Below are positions 1 to 8,314 of a stretch of DNA of 64,000 bases, in pieces; within the stretch, counting starts at the first letter, position 1, and every line of letters begins with the position of its first letter. Made by a program: the position numbers and the translations under genes. Source of the stretch: an uncultured Ignavibacteriales bacterium (GTDB taxonomy: Bacteria; Bacteroidota; Ignavibacteria; Ignavibacteriales; Ignavibacteriaceae); contig CAIYTF010000038.1 in the NCBI GenBank assembly GCA_903929035.1, positions 1 through 64,000 on the forward strand, written 5' to 3'. The notes under the pieces were generated by a model. It was not told the DNA's origin, did not search any database, and was given only the letters and a program-made list of their open reading frames with translations.

Positions 1-80
1 AGAGGAAGTTTATCCCTGTTTTCAATTAACGATCCCCCTTTCCAATCCTGCGAGAATGAAACCGAGGTTGAAAGCCTCAT
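1..80 (-). CDS. Possible 5' end of an unidentified gene running off the left edge
   Basis: Reading leftward on the minus strand, one frame stays open from the first ATG (A at 80) to the edge of the window, giving about 26 residues beginning MRLSTSVSFSQDW. The same frame is also open upstream, back through the antisense of the SRP RNA to a TGA. There is no clear Shine-Dalgarno sequence before the ATG, and a plus-strand frame is open over the same bases, so this is weak. I recognise no family. Confidence 0.2.
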   Translation of the reverse strand, partial: MRLSTSVSFSQDWKGGSLIENRDKLP

Positions 81-134
81 ACCAAAGTCTTCACAATTTA
101 TATTTACTAAGCCTGTACCATTTCCGCCAAATTG

Positions 135-168
135 TTTTTGGTCATCACGTAGGAAATGTGTAGTTTTG
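135..168 (+). promoter_or_regulatory. Bacteroidota-type promoter of the SRP RNA gene
   Basis: TTTTTG at 135-140 is followed after exactly 20 bases by TAGTTTTG at 161-168. This matches the Bacteroidota housekeeping promoter (-33 TTTG, 19-21 bp spacer, -7 TAnnTTTG). The closing stem of the SRP RNA begins about 3-5 bases downstream, which is where transcription should start. The match is seen in the sequence; use as a promoter is inferred. Confidence 0.55.
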
Positions 169-170
169 TG

Positions 171-264
171 TTCCGGGAAATATTTAATATAGAAACACCC
201 AACCCCGCCAGGTCCGGAAGGAAGCAACGGTCAGTGAATTCTATTTGTAAGTATCTTCCCGGTT
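171..264 (+). ncRNA. ffs: Signal recognition particle RNA (bacterial 4.5S type)
   Basis: The universally conserved SRP hairpin core, CCAGGTCCGGAAGGAAGCA, lies at about 208-226 and contains the GGAAG tetraloop and the asymmetric internal loop bound by Ffh. Terminal segments CCGGGAA (173-179) and TTCCCGG (256-262) pair to close a single long hairpin of about 90 nt, the small SRP RNA form without an Alu domain. A T-run (263-268) follows directly and probably serves as the terminator. The RNA works with Ffh to deliver membrane and secreted proteins co-translationally. Its 3' end abuts the stop codon of the convergent sixA gene. Confidence 0.93.
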
Positions 265-266
265 TT

Positions 267-743
267 TTATTTATAGGCTTTTGCAGGAATGAGAAACTCC
301 AATTCGCCTGCTCCTAATCTCGGTCTACCATCAAAGTGAATTTTCGCTATCATTGCTTTTCGAAAGCTCAAATACAAATTTCCGCTGCAGGTCATTTCCG
401 AGAGGTAGTTTGACATAGTAGGTTCGTGCCCGCAAAAAGCAATTTCTTTACCATCAAGTGCAAAAGCAATTTCCAGAATTTCTTTCGTAGTGCCTCCAAC
501 CACCTTTTTATCAATGATTATTTCGCTTTTTGTCTTGAATCCTTCTTTTATTATTTCCGCGGTTTGTAAGGCTCTATTTAGAGGAGAGGAAACAATAAAA
601 TCAAATTGGCTAATTAATTTTTTCCATCCATCAGCTGCCTTTCGCAGAGATTCCTCACCCTGAACAGTTAAATTTCTGTCAAAATCACGAACCTGAGAAC
701 TTACCGGCTCTGCTTCGGAATGTCGTATTAAGTAAATATTCAT
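267..743 (-). CDS. sixA: SixA-type phosphohistidine phosphatase (histidine phosphatase family)
   Basis: This 158-residue protein starts MNIYLIRHSEAEP, the RH(G/S) catalytic signature of the branch-1 histidine phosphatase superfamily, with the nucleophile His8 and Arg7. A second arginine lies in SSPLNRALQTAE (Arg57), and the second catalytic histidine is in the GHEPTMSNYL motif (His106). The length matches E. coli SixA, which dephosphorylates histidines in phosphotransfer proteins. The biological partner here is unknown. The gene is convergent with the SRP RNA and its stop codon falls in that gene's terminal T-run. A short gap separates it from the upstream lipoprotein gene, so the two may be co-transcribed. 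Confidence 0.85.
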   Translation of the reverse strand: MNIYLIRHSEAEPVSSQVRDFDRNLTVQGEESLRKAADGWKKLISQFDFIVSSPLNRALQTAEIIKEGFKTKSEIIIDKKVVGGTTKEILEIAFALDGKEIAFCGHEPTMSNYLSEMTCSGNLYLSFRKAMIAKIHFDGRPRLGAGELEFLIPAKAYK

Positions 744-756
744 AGCTTTCTACCTT

Positions 757-1947
757 TCAGCAGTCTATGGAAAATGAGTTAATTATCTGCTTATAATCAG
801 TGTTATTGTATTTATCATAACTTTTTTGCAGCACATCAAAAATCAGCAGGAACCGTCTGTTTGAACAAGTACACTCAAAAAATAATAGATAATTCCTTTT
901 AAACGGTATTTTCTCGGAAAAACGCATTAAATAATTTTTTGCAGCACTTTGATCTAAAGTATAGTTTATATAATTTTCTGCCTGATCACTGTAAGGAATC
1001 TCTATAACCATAAACTTTGCACCCTGCGCTGCATTAGAATACTGTGTACCTTTCATTGGTTTCTTTAACTGATTTGATATAAAGATATCTTTTTCAGTTG
1101 ACCATCCGGAAGGCGGCAAAGAAATTGAAAAGCCGGCTTTCTTTTCTTTCGCATTGTTATATTTTTTTGAAGTATCCGGAACAGGAAGATTGCCGATTGA
1201 TATTAGCGCGCTTTTTTTATCGAATATTTGATCATCGCTATATGATTTTTTATAAGCAAAAATAAGATTAGTAACTGACTCCTCAAAAGGTCTGTTATCT
1301 GACCTGAATTTGTGTGTAGCAGTATCAAGGGAATAATGAAATTCTCTTTTCACCAGCAGCTTTGCAGGCTCCGCGGCGGCGACCATATATATCGAGCTTC
1401 CTGAAACATTTAATAATTTTTGCGATACCATATTAGTCGAGTCATCATACTTCATAAAAGTCCGCAATGCAAGCAGCGCGCTGTCTCTCTTTACCGCGTA
1501 TAAACTCAAACGCTCAAGTTTAATGTTATCCTTTGTCCTAAATGATTCTGTCACGCTTAAAAAATGCTCCGCGGTTTGGTCTAATTTTGCCAACGTCAAG
1601 TTACCGTTAAGCGATCTATCAATAAGCAATAAATTAAGTGATGAATCATAAATAGCAAATCTGTTATAAAAAGGATTCGGATATTCAAGAAGAATAGTAT
1701 AAACCCGTTTCCCGAATTTTGTATCAAAGCTGTCTATTAAAAAAGCATTATACCTCGGGTTGACAGGAATGGTCAGGTCGAATAGCTGAGAAAGAGTGTC
1801 ATTAGCAATAGCATCTCCCCGCATCGCGCGCAAAACTACTTCGTGCAGACTATAAACAGTAAATAGCTTCTTTTCCTGCGTGCAACCATTCAGAGCGAGA
1901 ATAGCAAGTATATAGATGAATGCCGGTAATAAATATCTTGATATCAT
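757..1947 (-). CDS. Uncharacterised lipoprotein
   Basis: I do not recognise the family. The frame is open from a TTG at 1977, but the ATG at 1947 gives a normal type II signal peptide (MISRYLLPAFIYILAILAL followed by NGC), so I prefer that start (396 aa). The lipobox cysteine is near residue 22, after which the chain is hydrophilic and should lie in the periplasm or on the outer membrane. A stretch in the C-terminal third (SISLPPSGWSTEKDIFISN) resembles the beta-rich fold of proteins that probe membranes or bind ligands, but this is not diagnostic. No strong Shine-Dalgarno is visible. The gene lies between uvrC and sixA in the same orientation. Confidence 0.7.
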   Translation of the reverse strand: MISRYLLPAFIYILAILALNGCTQEKKLFTVYSLHEVVLRAMRGDAIANDTLSQLFDLTIPVNPRYNAFLIDSFDTKFGKRVYTILLEYPNPFYNRFAIYDSSLNLLLIDRSLNGNLTLAKLDQTAEHFLSVTESFRTKDNIKLERLSLYAVKRDSALLALRTFMKYDDSTNMVSQKLLNVSGSSIYMVAAAEPAKLLVKREFHYSLDTATHKFRSDNRPFEESVTNLIFAYKKSYSDDQIFDKKSALISIGNLPVPDTSKKYNNAKEKKAGFSISLPPSGWSTEKDIFISNQLKKPMKGTQYSNAAQGAKFMVIEIPYSDQAENYINYTLDQSAAKNYLMRFSEKIPFKRNYLLFFECTCSNRRFLLIFDVLQKSYDKYNNTDYKQIINSFSIDC

Positions 1948-2067
1948 ATTTTTGTTTAAATTATCGATTTTTTGCAATTAAACTTTTAAAATAGTGAAGA
2001 ATATATAAACTCTGAACAAATTTGTTTACTATTTTTATTCATTGGTTTCACCCCTTGATTTTTGCAG

Positions 2068-3891
2068 TTAGTAGTCGCGATGAAAAAAATTGAAAACAGT
2101 GTTAGCTTTTTTTTCGCCAAGAACATCTGTCAATGATGATAGCTGCGCATTTTGAATTCCCGATAAACTATCAAAGTGTTTTAATAATTTCTCTGCAGTT
2201 TTCTCCGCGATCCCCGGAATATCCAATAACTCTGATGATATGAAATTCTTTGCCCTTCGTAATCTATGAAAAGTTATAGCAAATCTATGAGTTTCATCTC
2301 TGATAATCTGCAGCAATTTTAGCGCGGAAGAAGTTTTTGGAATTATTACAGGATTAGGGTCCAACGGAAGAAATATTTCCTCTAATCTTTTTGCAAGTCC
2401 TATAATTTCAAAATTTTTGATGCCAACTTCTCTGAGAGCAGAAATCGCGCAGGAAAGTTGTCCCTTTCCGCCATCTATAACAATTAAATCAGGCATAGGT
2501 TGTTTCTCGTCTCTTAAGCGTTTAAACCGCCTTGTGATTACCTGATACATACTTTCAAAATCATTGGGTCCTTCAACACCTTCGATTATATATTTTCTAT
2601 ATTCACTTTTCTTTGGTTTCCCGTCTTGAAACACAACCCCCGCTGCTACTATATTACTGCCTTGCAAGTTGCTGATATCATAACATTCAATTCGTCGCGG
2701 CAATTTTGAAAGCCGAAGGTCACGTTTCAATGCAGCCAGGGTATGCGGAACATTGCCCTCTTTTTTCATTTTTTGCAATTGAATTTCACCAAGCTGCAGC
2801 CGCGCATTTTCCAGACACATTTTTACTAATGACTTTAAATCGCCGCGTTTCGGGGAGAAAATATTCACCTTTTTCCCCGCTTTTAATGTAAGCCAGTCTT
2901 TCAATGAATCATCCTGCGGCGGTTCAATTTCAATTATTATTTCCTTTGGAATATCAACATACTCATTGGAATAATATTGTTTAATTGTTGAAAGGTAAAT
3001 TTCATCTATTGGAACTTCTTCGTCAACAGCAATCCCAATCTGTTTTTTTGAAATCAGTTTCCCGCTTCTTATCGAAAAAATGCTGCAAGCTGCATCTTTC
3101 TCGGAAGATGCAATTGCAATAATATCACGGTCTTCTTCGTCATCGGAAACAACTTTATGTTTTTCTGCCAATGCTTCAAGTTTTTGAAGCATATCGCGAA
3201 AACCGGCTGCTTTCTCAAATTCTAAATTAAGCGATGCAGCTTGCATTTGCTGCTTCAAATCTTTGATAATCTCACCTGTTTTACCCGATATTGCCTTCAC
3301 TGCTGAGTCAAGCATTACCCTATAATTTTGCTGCGAAATTAAACCTTCACAAGGTCCGTCACATTTTTTGATATGATAATCGAGGCAAACCTTAAATCTT
3401 TTCTTTTCAATGGCCGTATTATCAATTGACAGTTTACAACCGCGAATTTTAAATATATGGTTAATTAATCGGATAGATGCACGCATATTTTTTACATCCG
3501 TATAGGGTCCAAAATAACGGGACCCATCCCGAACAACCTGCCTTGTATAAAAAATACGCGGATAAGGTTCATTAGTTATTTTAATATATGGAAATGACTT
3601 ATCATCTTTTAACAGGACATTATAACGAGGTTTAAGCTGTTTAATGAGATTGTTCTCAAGTACTAAAGCCTCAACCTCAGAATCAGTGACAATCATTTCA
3701 ATATCAACAATCTTCTTTGTCATTATTAAAATACGAGGGGAAGGGAGATTAGTCAGGAAATATTGACGCACACGATTTTTTAAATTTTTTGCTTTCCCCA
3801 CATACAGAACTTTCCCGCTTTCACTAAAAAACTGATATACTCCCGGAGTATCGGGAGCATTATCAATTTTTGATCTTAATATATCATTCAT
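2068..3891 (-). CDS. uvrC: UvrABC excinuclease subunit C
   Basis: This is the incision nuclease of nucleotide excision repair; it cuts 3' and then 5' of a lesion in the UvrB-DNA complex. The 607-residue product has the full UvrC layout: an N-terminal GIY-YIG nuclease (PGVYQFFSES then VLYVGKAKNLKNRVRQYF, about residues 16-44), a cysteine patch (CKLS, CLDYHIKKCDGPC), a UVR motif that contacts UvrB (about 208-240), the RNase H-like second nuclease (ECYDISNLQGS, VIDGGKGQL) and a C-terminal helix-hairpin-helix (DIPGIAEKTAEKLLKHF). Length is normal. uvrA and uvrB are not in the window. Confidence 0.96.
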   Translation of the reverse strand: MNDILRSKIDNAPDTPGVYQFFSESGKVLYVGKAKNLKNRVRQYFLTNLPSPRILIMTKKIVDIEMIVTDSEVEALVLENNLIKQLKPRYNVLLKDDKSFPYIKITNEPYPRIFYTRQVVRDGSRYFGPYTDVKNMRASIRLINHIFKIRGCKLSIDNTAIEKKRFKVCLDYHIKKCDGPCEGLISQQNYRVMLDSAVKAISGKTGEIIKDLKQQMQAASLNLEFEKAAGFRDMLQKLEALAEKHKVVSDDEEDRDIIAIASSEKDAACSIFSIRSGKLISKKQIGIAVDEEVPIDEIYLSTIKQYYSNEYVDIPKEIIIEIEPPQDDSLKDWLTLKAGKKVNIFSPKRGDLKSLVKMCLENARLQLGEIQLQKMKKEGNVPHTLAALKRDLRLSKLPRRIECYDISNLQGSNIVAAGVVFQDGKPKKSEYRKYIIEGVEGPNDFESMYQVITRRFKRLRDEKQPMPDLIVIDGGKGQLSCAISALREVGIKNFEIIGLAKRLEEIFLPLDPNPVIIPKTSSALKLLQIIRDETHRFAITFHRLRRAKNFISSELLDIPGIAEKTAEKLLKHFDSLSGIQNAQLSSLTDVLGEKKANTVFNFFHRDY

Positions 3892-3936
3892 AAGCTGAAT
3901 GAAAACTAATCCTTTGGTTTTGTTTTTTGATAAATA

Positions 3937-5172
3937 TTAAAAAACATAATTCTTTGGAATCACAACAATTCCGCTTTCAGTAACCGTAAATCTTTTTTTG
4001 TCTTTTACCGGATCAAAACCAATTTCTGCAGCTTCGGAGATTTTAACATTTTTATCTATAATGGCACGTCTAATTTTTGCACGGCGGCCGATATTACAAC
4101 TGTTCATAATTATCGAATCGGTAATATACGCGTAACTATTAACCCTTACGTTGGCTCCGATAATGGATCGTTCTACCAACCCTCCCGATACGATTGTTCC
4201 ATCGCATATCATTGAATTGAGGGATCTGCCGATACGTTCGCCCTCGTGTGAAAGAGTTTTCGCAGGCGGATATTGATTCTGATATGTACGGATGGGCCAG
4301 TCATAATCATACAAGTTAAACTCGGGATTAACGCTAATTAAATCCATACTCGCGGCGTAATAACTATCAATGGTCCCAATATCTTTCCAGTATGGTTTTT
4401 GTTTTTTGTTTTCATCAACGAACGTGTATGACATAACATTATAATCAGATCGAATCATATACGGAATAATATCCTGACCAAAATCTATACTTTTCAGTTT
4501 TTTGGATTGCATTTCGTGAAAGACCTGACGTAAAACCGGCTCATTGAATATATATACTCCCATATTTACCATAGAATACCCCGGTTTATTTGGGTCTTCA
4601 GGCGGAACAACAGGTTTCTCTATAAATGATTCTAAATGGTAACTTGTATCAACACCCACTACACCAAATTGCGCAGCTTCATCAACCGGTACTTCCATAC
4701 ACGCTATTGTCAAATCTGCTTTCATATCACTGTGATAGGAAAGCATTTTCAAGTAATCCATTTTATATATATGATCACCGCTAAGCATCAATACCCTGTT
4801 GCATTTTTTATCAGAGAACAGGTTTAGGTTCTGATAGATTGCGTTTGCAGTGCCAAGATACCAATCGCCATTAAGTTTCCTTTGAGGAGGCACGGTATAA
4901 ATAAATTCGCCTAACTCCGGATTGAATATGCTCCACGCCTCGAAGATATGCTGGTTCAGTGAATCTGATTTATATTGCACTAATATATATATTCTCCGTA
5001 AACCGGAATTAAGACAATTAGAAAGTGCAAAGTCTATGATTCGGTATTTACCGCCAAATGGAACGGCAGGTTTAGACCTGAACGTAGTTAATGGCGACAA
5101 CCGTTCTCCTTGTCCGCCGGCAAGAATCATAGTTACAGTATCGCGAAGAATCGATGAACCCGGGAATATCAT
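3937..5172 (-). CDS. glgC: Glucose-1-phosphate adenylyltransferase (ADP-glucose pyrophosphorylase)
   Basis: The enzyme makes ADP-glucose from ATP and glucose-1-phosphate, the committed step of bacterial glycogen synthesis. The 411-residue protein has the nucleotidyltransferase motif AGGQGERLSPLT (residues 18-29), the KPAVPFGGKYRIIDF motif, SGDHIYKMDY, the sugar-phosphate site FIEKP, and a C-terminal left-handed beta-helix (IGANVRVNSYAYITDSIIM) that carries allosteric sites in this family. No glycogen synthase or branching enzyme gene is adjacent. The gene is divergent from the YchF-like gene across 134 bp. Confidence 0.94.
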   Translation of the reverse strand: MIFPGSSILRDTVTMILAGGQGERLSPLTTFRSKPAVPFGGKYRIIDFALSNCLNSGLRRIYILVQYKSDSLNQHIFEAWSIFNPELGEFIYTVPPQRKLNGDWYLGTANAIYQNLNLFSDKKCNRVLMLSGDHIYKMDYLKMLSYHSDMKADLTIACMEVPVDEAAQFGVVGVDTSYHLESFIEKPVVPPEDPNKPGYSMVNMGVYIFNEPVLRQVFHEMQSKKLKSIDFGQDIIPYMIRSDYNVMSYTFVDENKKQKPYWKDIGTIDSYYAASMDLISVNPEFNLYDYDWPIRTYQNQYPPAKTLSHEGERIGRSLNSMICDGTIVSGGLVERSIIGANVRVNSYAYITDSIIMNSCNIGRRAKIRRAIIDKNVKISEAAEIGFDPVKDKKRFTVTESGIVVIPKNYVF

Positions 5173-5244
5173 AATTTCTCTTTATCCATTTAATAATTAC
5201 ATATACGAAATTTAATAAAAATATCAATAAGAATAAACCTTTCA

Positions 5245-5276
5245 TTGCTTACAAAGTCATATAATCATATATTTTG
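5245..5276 (+). promoter_or_regulatory. Candidate Bacteroidota-type promoter for the YchF-like gene
   Basis: TTG at 5245-5247 is followed by a 20-base spacer and TATATTTTG at 5268-5276, close to the TTG-N19-21-TAnnTTTG consensus and similar to the SRP RNA promoter in this window. It lies 30 bp upstream of the ATG at 5307 in the glgC-ychF divergent intergenic region. Confidence 0.4.
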
Positions 5277-5306
5277 TTATTCATTTAACAAAAATTTAAC
5301 GGAAAT

Positions 5307-6383
5307 ATGCAAATCGGACTAATCGGCTTTCAAAATTCAGGGAAAACTACTCTCTTTCAGACACTTACTTCAACTTTAGAAGGTACAGGCGAAAGCAAAT
5401 CATCATCCAAACGCGCGTTAGTAACTGTGCCCGATGCGCGGTTAGATAAATTAATAGCTCTTTTTAATCCGAAGAAACAAGCCTATGCCGCCTTAGAGTT
5501 TATGGATATCACGGGACTTTCTCTCGAAGACGAAAAAATTAAAATAACAGCCGATTTTCTGAATTCAGTAAAAAATAATGATGCACTTATTCATATTGTC
5601 AGGCAGTTTAGAAATGACAGTGTTCCCCATCCGAAAGAAACTGTTAACCCCCCGCGTGATATAGAATTTTTTGAAGTTGAATTTCTTCTTTCCGATCTTG
5701 CCCTCGTTGAGAAACGATTGGAAAAAATAGAAAAAGATATTTTAAAAGCTAAAAACGAGCAATTAGCAAAAGAACAGCCTGTATTTCTAAAATTAAAAGC
5801 GCATCTCGAAAATGAGCATCCGGTTAGGACGCTTTCGTTGGATGCGTCTGAATCCAAAATACTTTCAGGTTACCAATTCCTTACTGGAAAACCGCTCATA
5901 ATTGGAATTAATTGCGATGAGGATTCGAAAGACAAATCCGTCCAAATTGTTGCCGATTTGGAATCTCGTTTTGGAAAGGATAATTTCCCAATATTTCCGT
6001 TTTTTGCACAGTTTGAATATGAATTAGCCCAGCTTCCGGAAGATGAAGCAGAAATATTTAAATCAGATTTTGGAATTTCAGAATCAACTTTGGATACTAT
6101 ATTACGAACATCTTATGACTTATTAGGCTTACATTCTTTCTTTACTGTTGGTGAAGATGAATGCCGCGCTTGGACTATCAAAAAAAATATGACAGCACAG
6201 GATGCCGCCGGTACTATTCACACGGATTTCTATGCAAAGTTTATCCGCGCAGAAGTTGTTCACTATGAGGATTACTTGAAACACGGTTCTTTTCAGAAGT
6301 GCAAAGATGCAGGTGTTTGGCGGCTTGAAGGAAAAGAATATATAGTTAAAGATGGTGACATACTAAACATCAGGCATAGTTAA
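5307..6383 (+). CDS. YchF/OLA1-like P-loop GTPase or ATPase
   Basis: The 358-residue protein begins with an Obg-family P-loop, GFQNSGKTTLF (residues 7-17), and a G3-like segment FMDITGLSLEDE. A coiled-coil insertion follows (ALVEKRLEKIEKDILKAKNE). It ends in the TGS/DUF933 domain typical of YchF (FFTVGEDECRAWTIKK, AAGTIHTDFYAKFIRAEVV, YIVKDGDILNIRHS). Canonical YchF has NVGKST in the P-loop and a glycine-rich switch; here these are NSGKTT and a shortened switch, so this is a divergent member. YchF proteins bind ribosomes and prefer ATP over GTP; whether this one does is not decidable from sequence. Confidence 0.85.
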   Translation: MQIGLIGFQNSGKTTLFQTLTSTLEGTGESKSSSKRALVTVPDARLDKLIALFNPKKQAYAALEFMDITGLSLEDEKIKITADFLNSVKNNDALIHIVRQFRNDSVPHPKETVNPPRDIEFFEVEFLLSDLALVEKRLEKIEKDILKAKNEQLAKEQPVFLKLKAHLENEHPVRTLSLDASESKILSGYQFLTGKPLIIGINCDEDSKDKSVQIVADLESRFGKDNFPIFPFFAQFEYELAQLPEDEAEIFKSDFGISESTLDTILRTSYDLLGLHSFFTVGEDECRAWTIKKNMTAQDAAGTIHTDFYAKFIRAEVVHYEDYLKHGSFQKCKDAGVWRLEGKEYIVKDGDILNIRHS

Positions 6384-6452
6384 TTGCGAAATTGTGTTAC
6401 TCATAATTTGGCTATTTAGTTTTGTGAAAATACTCATCTGAGCTATAACCGG

Positions 6453-6573
6453 TGTAACTATTTTGGCTTTTTCAGGAGACCCTGCATAGAGTTACAATTT
6501 TTCTATGATGGGACTTGGCGGAAGTCGCAACTCTCCCGCCGCACCCAATTAGTAATGTCCAAGCTTCGCTTGG
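6453..6573. other. Intergenic region with three consecutive hairpin-forming inverted repeats
   Basis: Between the YchF-like gene and the 3' end of the T9SS operon are three inverted repeats. TGTAACT (6453-6459) pairs with AGTTACA (6490-6496) around a small internal CAGG/CCTG hairpin (6473-6484). GGCGG (6517-6521) pairs with CCGCC (6536-6540). CCAAGC-TTC-GCTTGG spans 6559-6573. The last could terminate the convergent transcripts, although no long T-run follows. The other two resemble decayed structured RNA or repeat sequence and I cannot assign them. Confidence 0.35.
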
Positions 6574-6576
6574 CAC

Positions 6577-8283
6577 TCATTTTGTTAAAATCATTTTTTT
6601 TGTCTGAACAAAACTCCCTGCCTGCAGTTTATAAAAATAAACTCCGGAAACTAATTTACTTCCATCAAAAGTAACATTGTAAGTTCCGGACTCTTGATAT
6701 CGGCTCACTAATGTCGCCGCTTCGCGCCCCATAATATCAAATACTTTCAGTGATACATATCCATAAGCAGGCACCTGATAATTAATCAAAGTACTTGGAT
6801 TAAACGGGTTTGGATAATTCTGAAATAATTCAAATTTTTTTGATGTCTGCTTTGCTTCATCAGCTTCATTTGTTGAATATTTTTCAACAAAGTCTCCTGG
6901 AACAATAGTTCTTCCGCTAAATGCCGAATACGTGATTGGATACCTATATACTCTGAATACGGAGTTCATTTTTTCTTCCGGACGAACAGGGTTATTCGGT
7001 AAAGTATCTCCCTGAGTTAGCGGGCCTGAATCGGTAACAGGATTTATATATTTCCATACCGTTTCACCGGAGGAAGTTACTTCCGTTAATGATCCAAACG
7101 GACCGGCACAAATAATAGTGTTTCCATTTGGCAGTCTTTGCGCTCCCGAAATATCGTGCGCGAAAAGAGAACTTGGCGGAGTTGCCTGATAACTCCAAGT
7201 GAAATAGGAAGGACCAAATGCAGAACCCGCGGTAAATGTATAATTTCCATTAGCATCTATAGGCGGAGTAATCTCGTCCACTGTTGAATAATTCCGCCCC
7301 ACACCGTTGTTAAAGCAAGTGAGATTCCCTGCACCGGGATTTCCGGGTCGTACCCATTCAACATCGTGCTGCTCAAAATACTTCTGATTGCTTACATTTC
7401 CGATTCCATAAGTTGAGGGATTTCCCCAACGGTAAAGAAGATCGCCGCCTTTTCCTCGCGCCCCTCCGGTGTGACCTTTTGCCTCAACAGTTGTAGTACT
7501 GTGGTCTATTATCCAAAGTTCGCTGTTACCCCTGACACTCATTACAATTTGGTCAAGTTCGGGATTGTAATCAATCGAATTCATATGATTCCAGAAAACA
7601 GGCAATTGCCTGTGATCGCCGGCAGCATCGATTAATTCCGGATGAGATTTCACAACGCCATAATTTAATTTTGCCGCATCAAATTCCTGAATCAAATGGT
7701 CCCACGTATGCCACTCCCATACAACGGTTCCCCCAATCGGTTTTGTCGGTTTAATTTCAGCGACATAATCGGGGAGCATCATTCCTTTTTGCGTGACTTC
7801 GGGCTGAAAATTTGCCGGATTAAATCCCGCGGCGATAATTTCCGCGTTAGTTTTTTTCTCGACAACCAACATTATAATATTCCCGTTTGGTAATAGTCTG
7901 ATGTCGTGATGCTGCATATATGTTGCGGTTGAAAAATCCAGACTCCACACGAGGCTGTCGCTCCAAGTATATTCTTCAATTCTCCCGCCTTCTCCTCCTC
8001 CGGTTCCGAGATTTCCTTGTGTCATACAAGTGCGAAGTATATTGCCGTTTTCAAGTAGATAAACTGACTGTCCGGGGGGATATTTACTTGCCGTCCATTT
8101 ATTTATGATTCTGCCTTCGTTATTGATTAGATAGGTCATCGTGTTTTGTTTGGGCGCGAACAACGTATAACCTTTGAACGCGCGTGCCGTGTCATTTATA
8201 ATTACGCCAATGGTTCTTGTTTGTCCAAAGACATTAACGGATAGAAGAATAATTATCGCGAAGAAAACAAGTTTGTGTTTCAT
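6577..8283 (-). CDS. Secreted arylsulfotransferase-like (ASST) beta-propeller protein with T9SS sorting tail
   Basis: I take the start at ATG 8283 (CGGA upstream; signal peptide MKHKLVFFAIIILLSVNVFGQ) rather than the in-frame ATG at 8298. The body is a beta-propeller of the ASST family: repeated blades ending in LPNGN/LENGN, with conserved histidines in HHDIRLLPNGN (about residue 125), NHMNSIDYN, QHDVEWV and HDISGAQRLPNGN. ASST enzymes transfer sulfate between phenolic compounds in the periplasm; this subgroup in Bacteroidota is uncharacterised and might act on other substrates. The last 85 or so residues are a Por secretion tail (FQNYPNPFNPSTLINYQVP to KMILTK), which predicts export by T9SS. 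It is the last gene of a four-gene operon and a paralogue of the gene at 10597. Confidence 0.8.
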   Translation of the reverse strand: MKHKLVFFAIIILLSVNVFGQTRTIGVIINDTARAFKGYTLFAPKQNTMTYLINNEGRIINKWTASKYPPGQSVYLLENGNILRTCMTQGNLGTGGGEGGRIEEYTWSDSLVWSLDFSTATYMQHHDIRLLPNGNIIMLVVEKKTNAEIIAAGFNPANFQPEVTQKGMMLPDYVAEIKPTKPIGGTVVWEWHTWDHLIQEFDAAKLNYGVVKSHPELIDAAGDHRQLPVFWNHMNSIDYNPELDQIVMSVRGNSELWIIDHSTTTVEAKGHTGGARGKGGDLLYRWGNPSTYGIGNVSNQKYFEQHDVEWVRPGNPGAGNLTCFNNGVGRNYSTVDEITPPIDANGNYTFTAGSAFGPSYFTWSYQATPPSSLFAHDISGAQRLPNGNTIICAGPFGSLTEVTSSGETVWKYINPVTDSGPLTQGDTLPNNPVRPEEKMNSVFRVYRYPITYSAFSGRTIVPGDFVEKYSTNEADEAKQTSKKFELFQNYPNPFNPSTLINYQVPAYGYVSLKVFDIMGREAATLVSRYQESGTYNVTFDGSKLVSGVYFYKLQAGSFVQTKKMILTK

Positions 8284-8314
8284 ATTATTTCCGATCATAA
8301 TTTATTTTAGATAG

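Noticed and set aside
80-232. Open minus-strand frame through the SRP RNA, encoding LLPSGPGGVGCF
   Set aside because: This is the antisense of the conserved SRP RNA core, which often leaves a frame open; there is no start codon in the RNA part.
6505-6550. GGCGG/CCGCC hairpin as a tmRNA or tRNA T-arm
   Set aside because: The loop lacks the TTCGA consensus and no matching acceptor or anticodon arm exists within the spacer.
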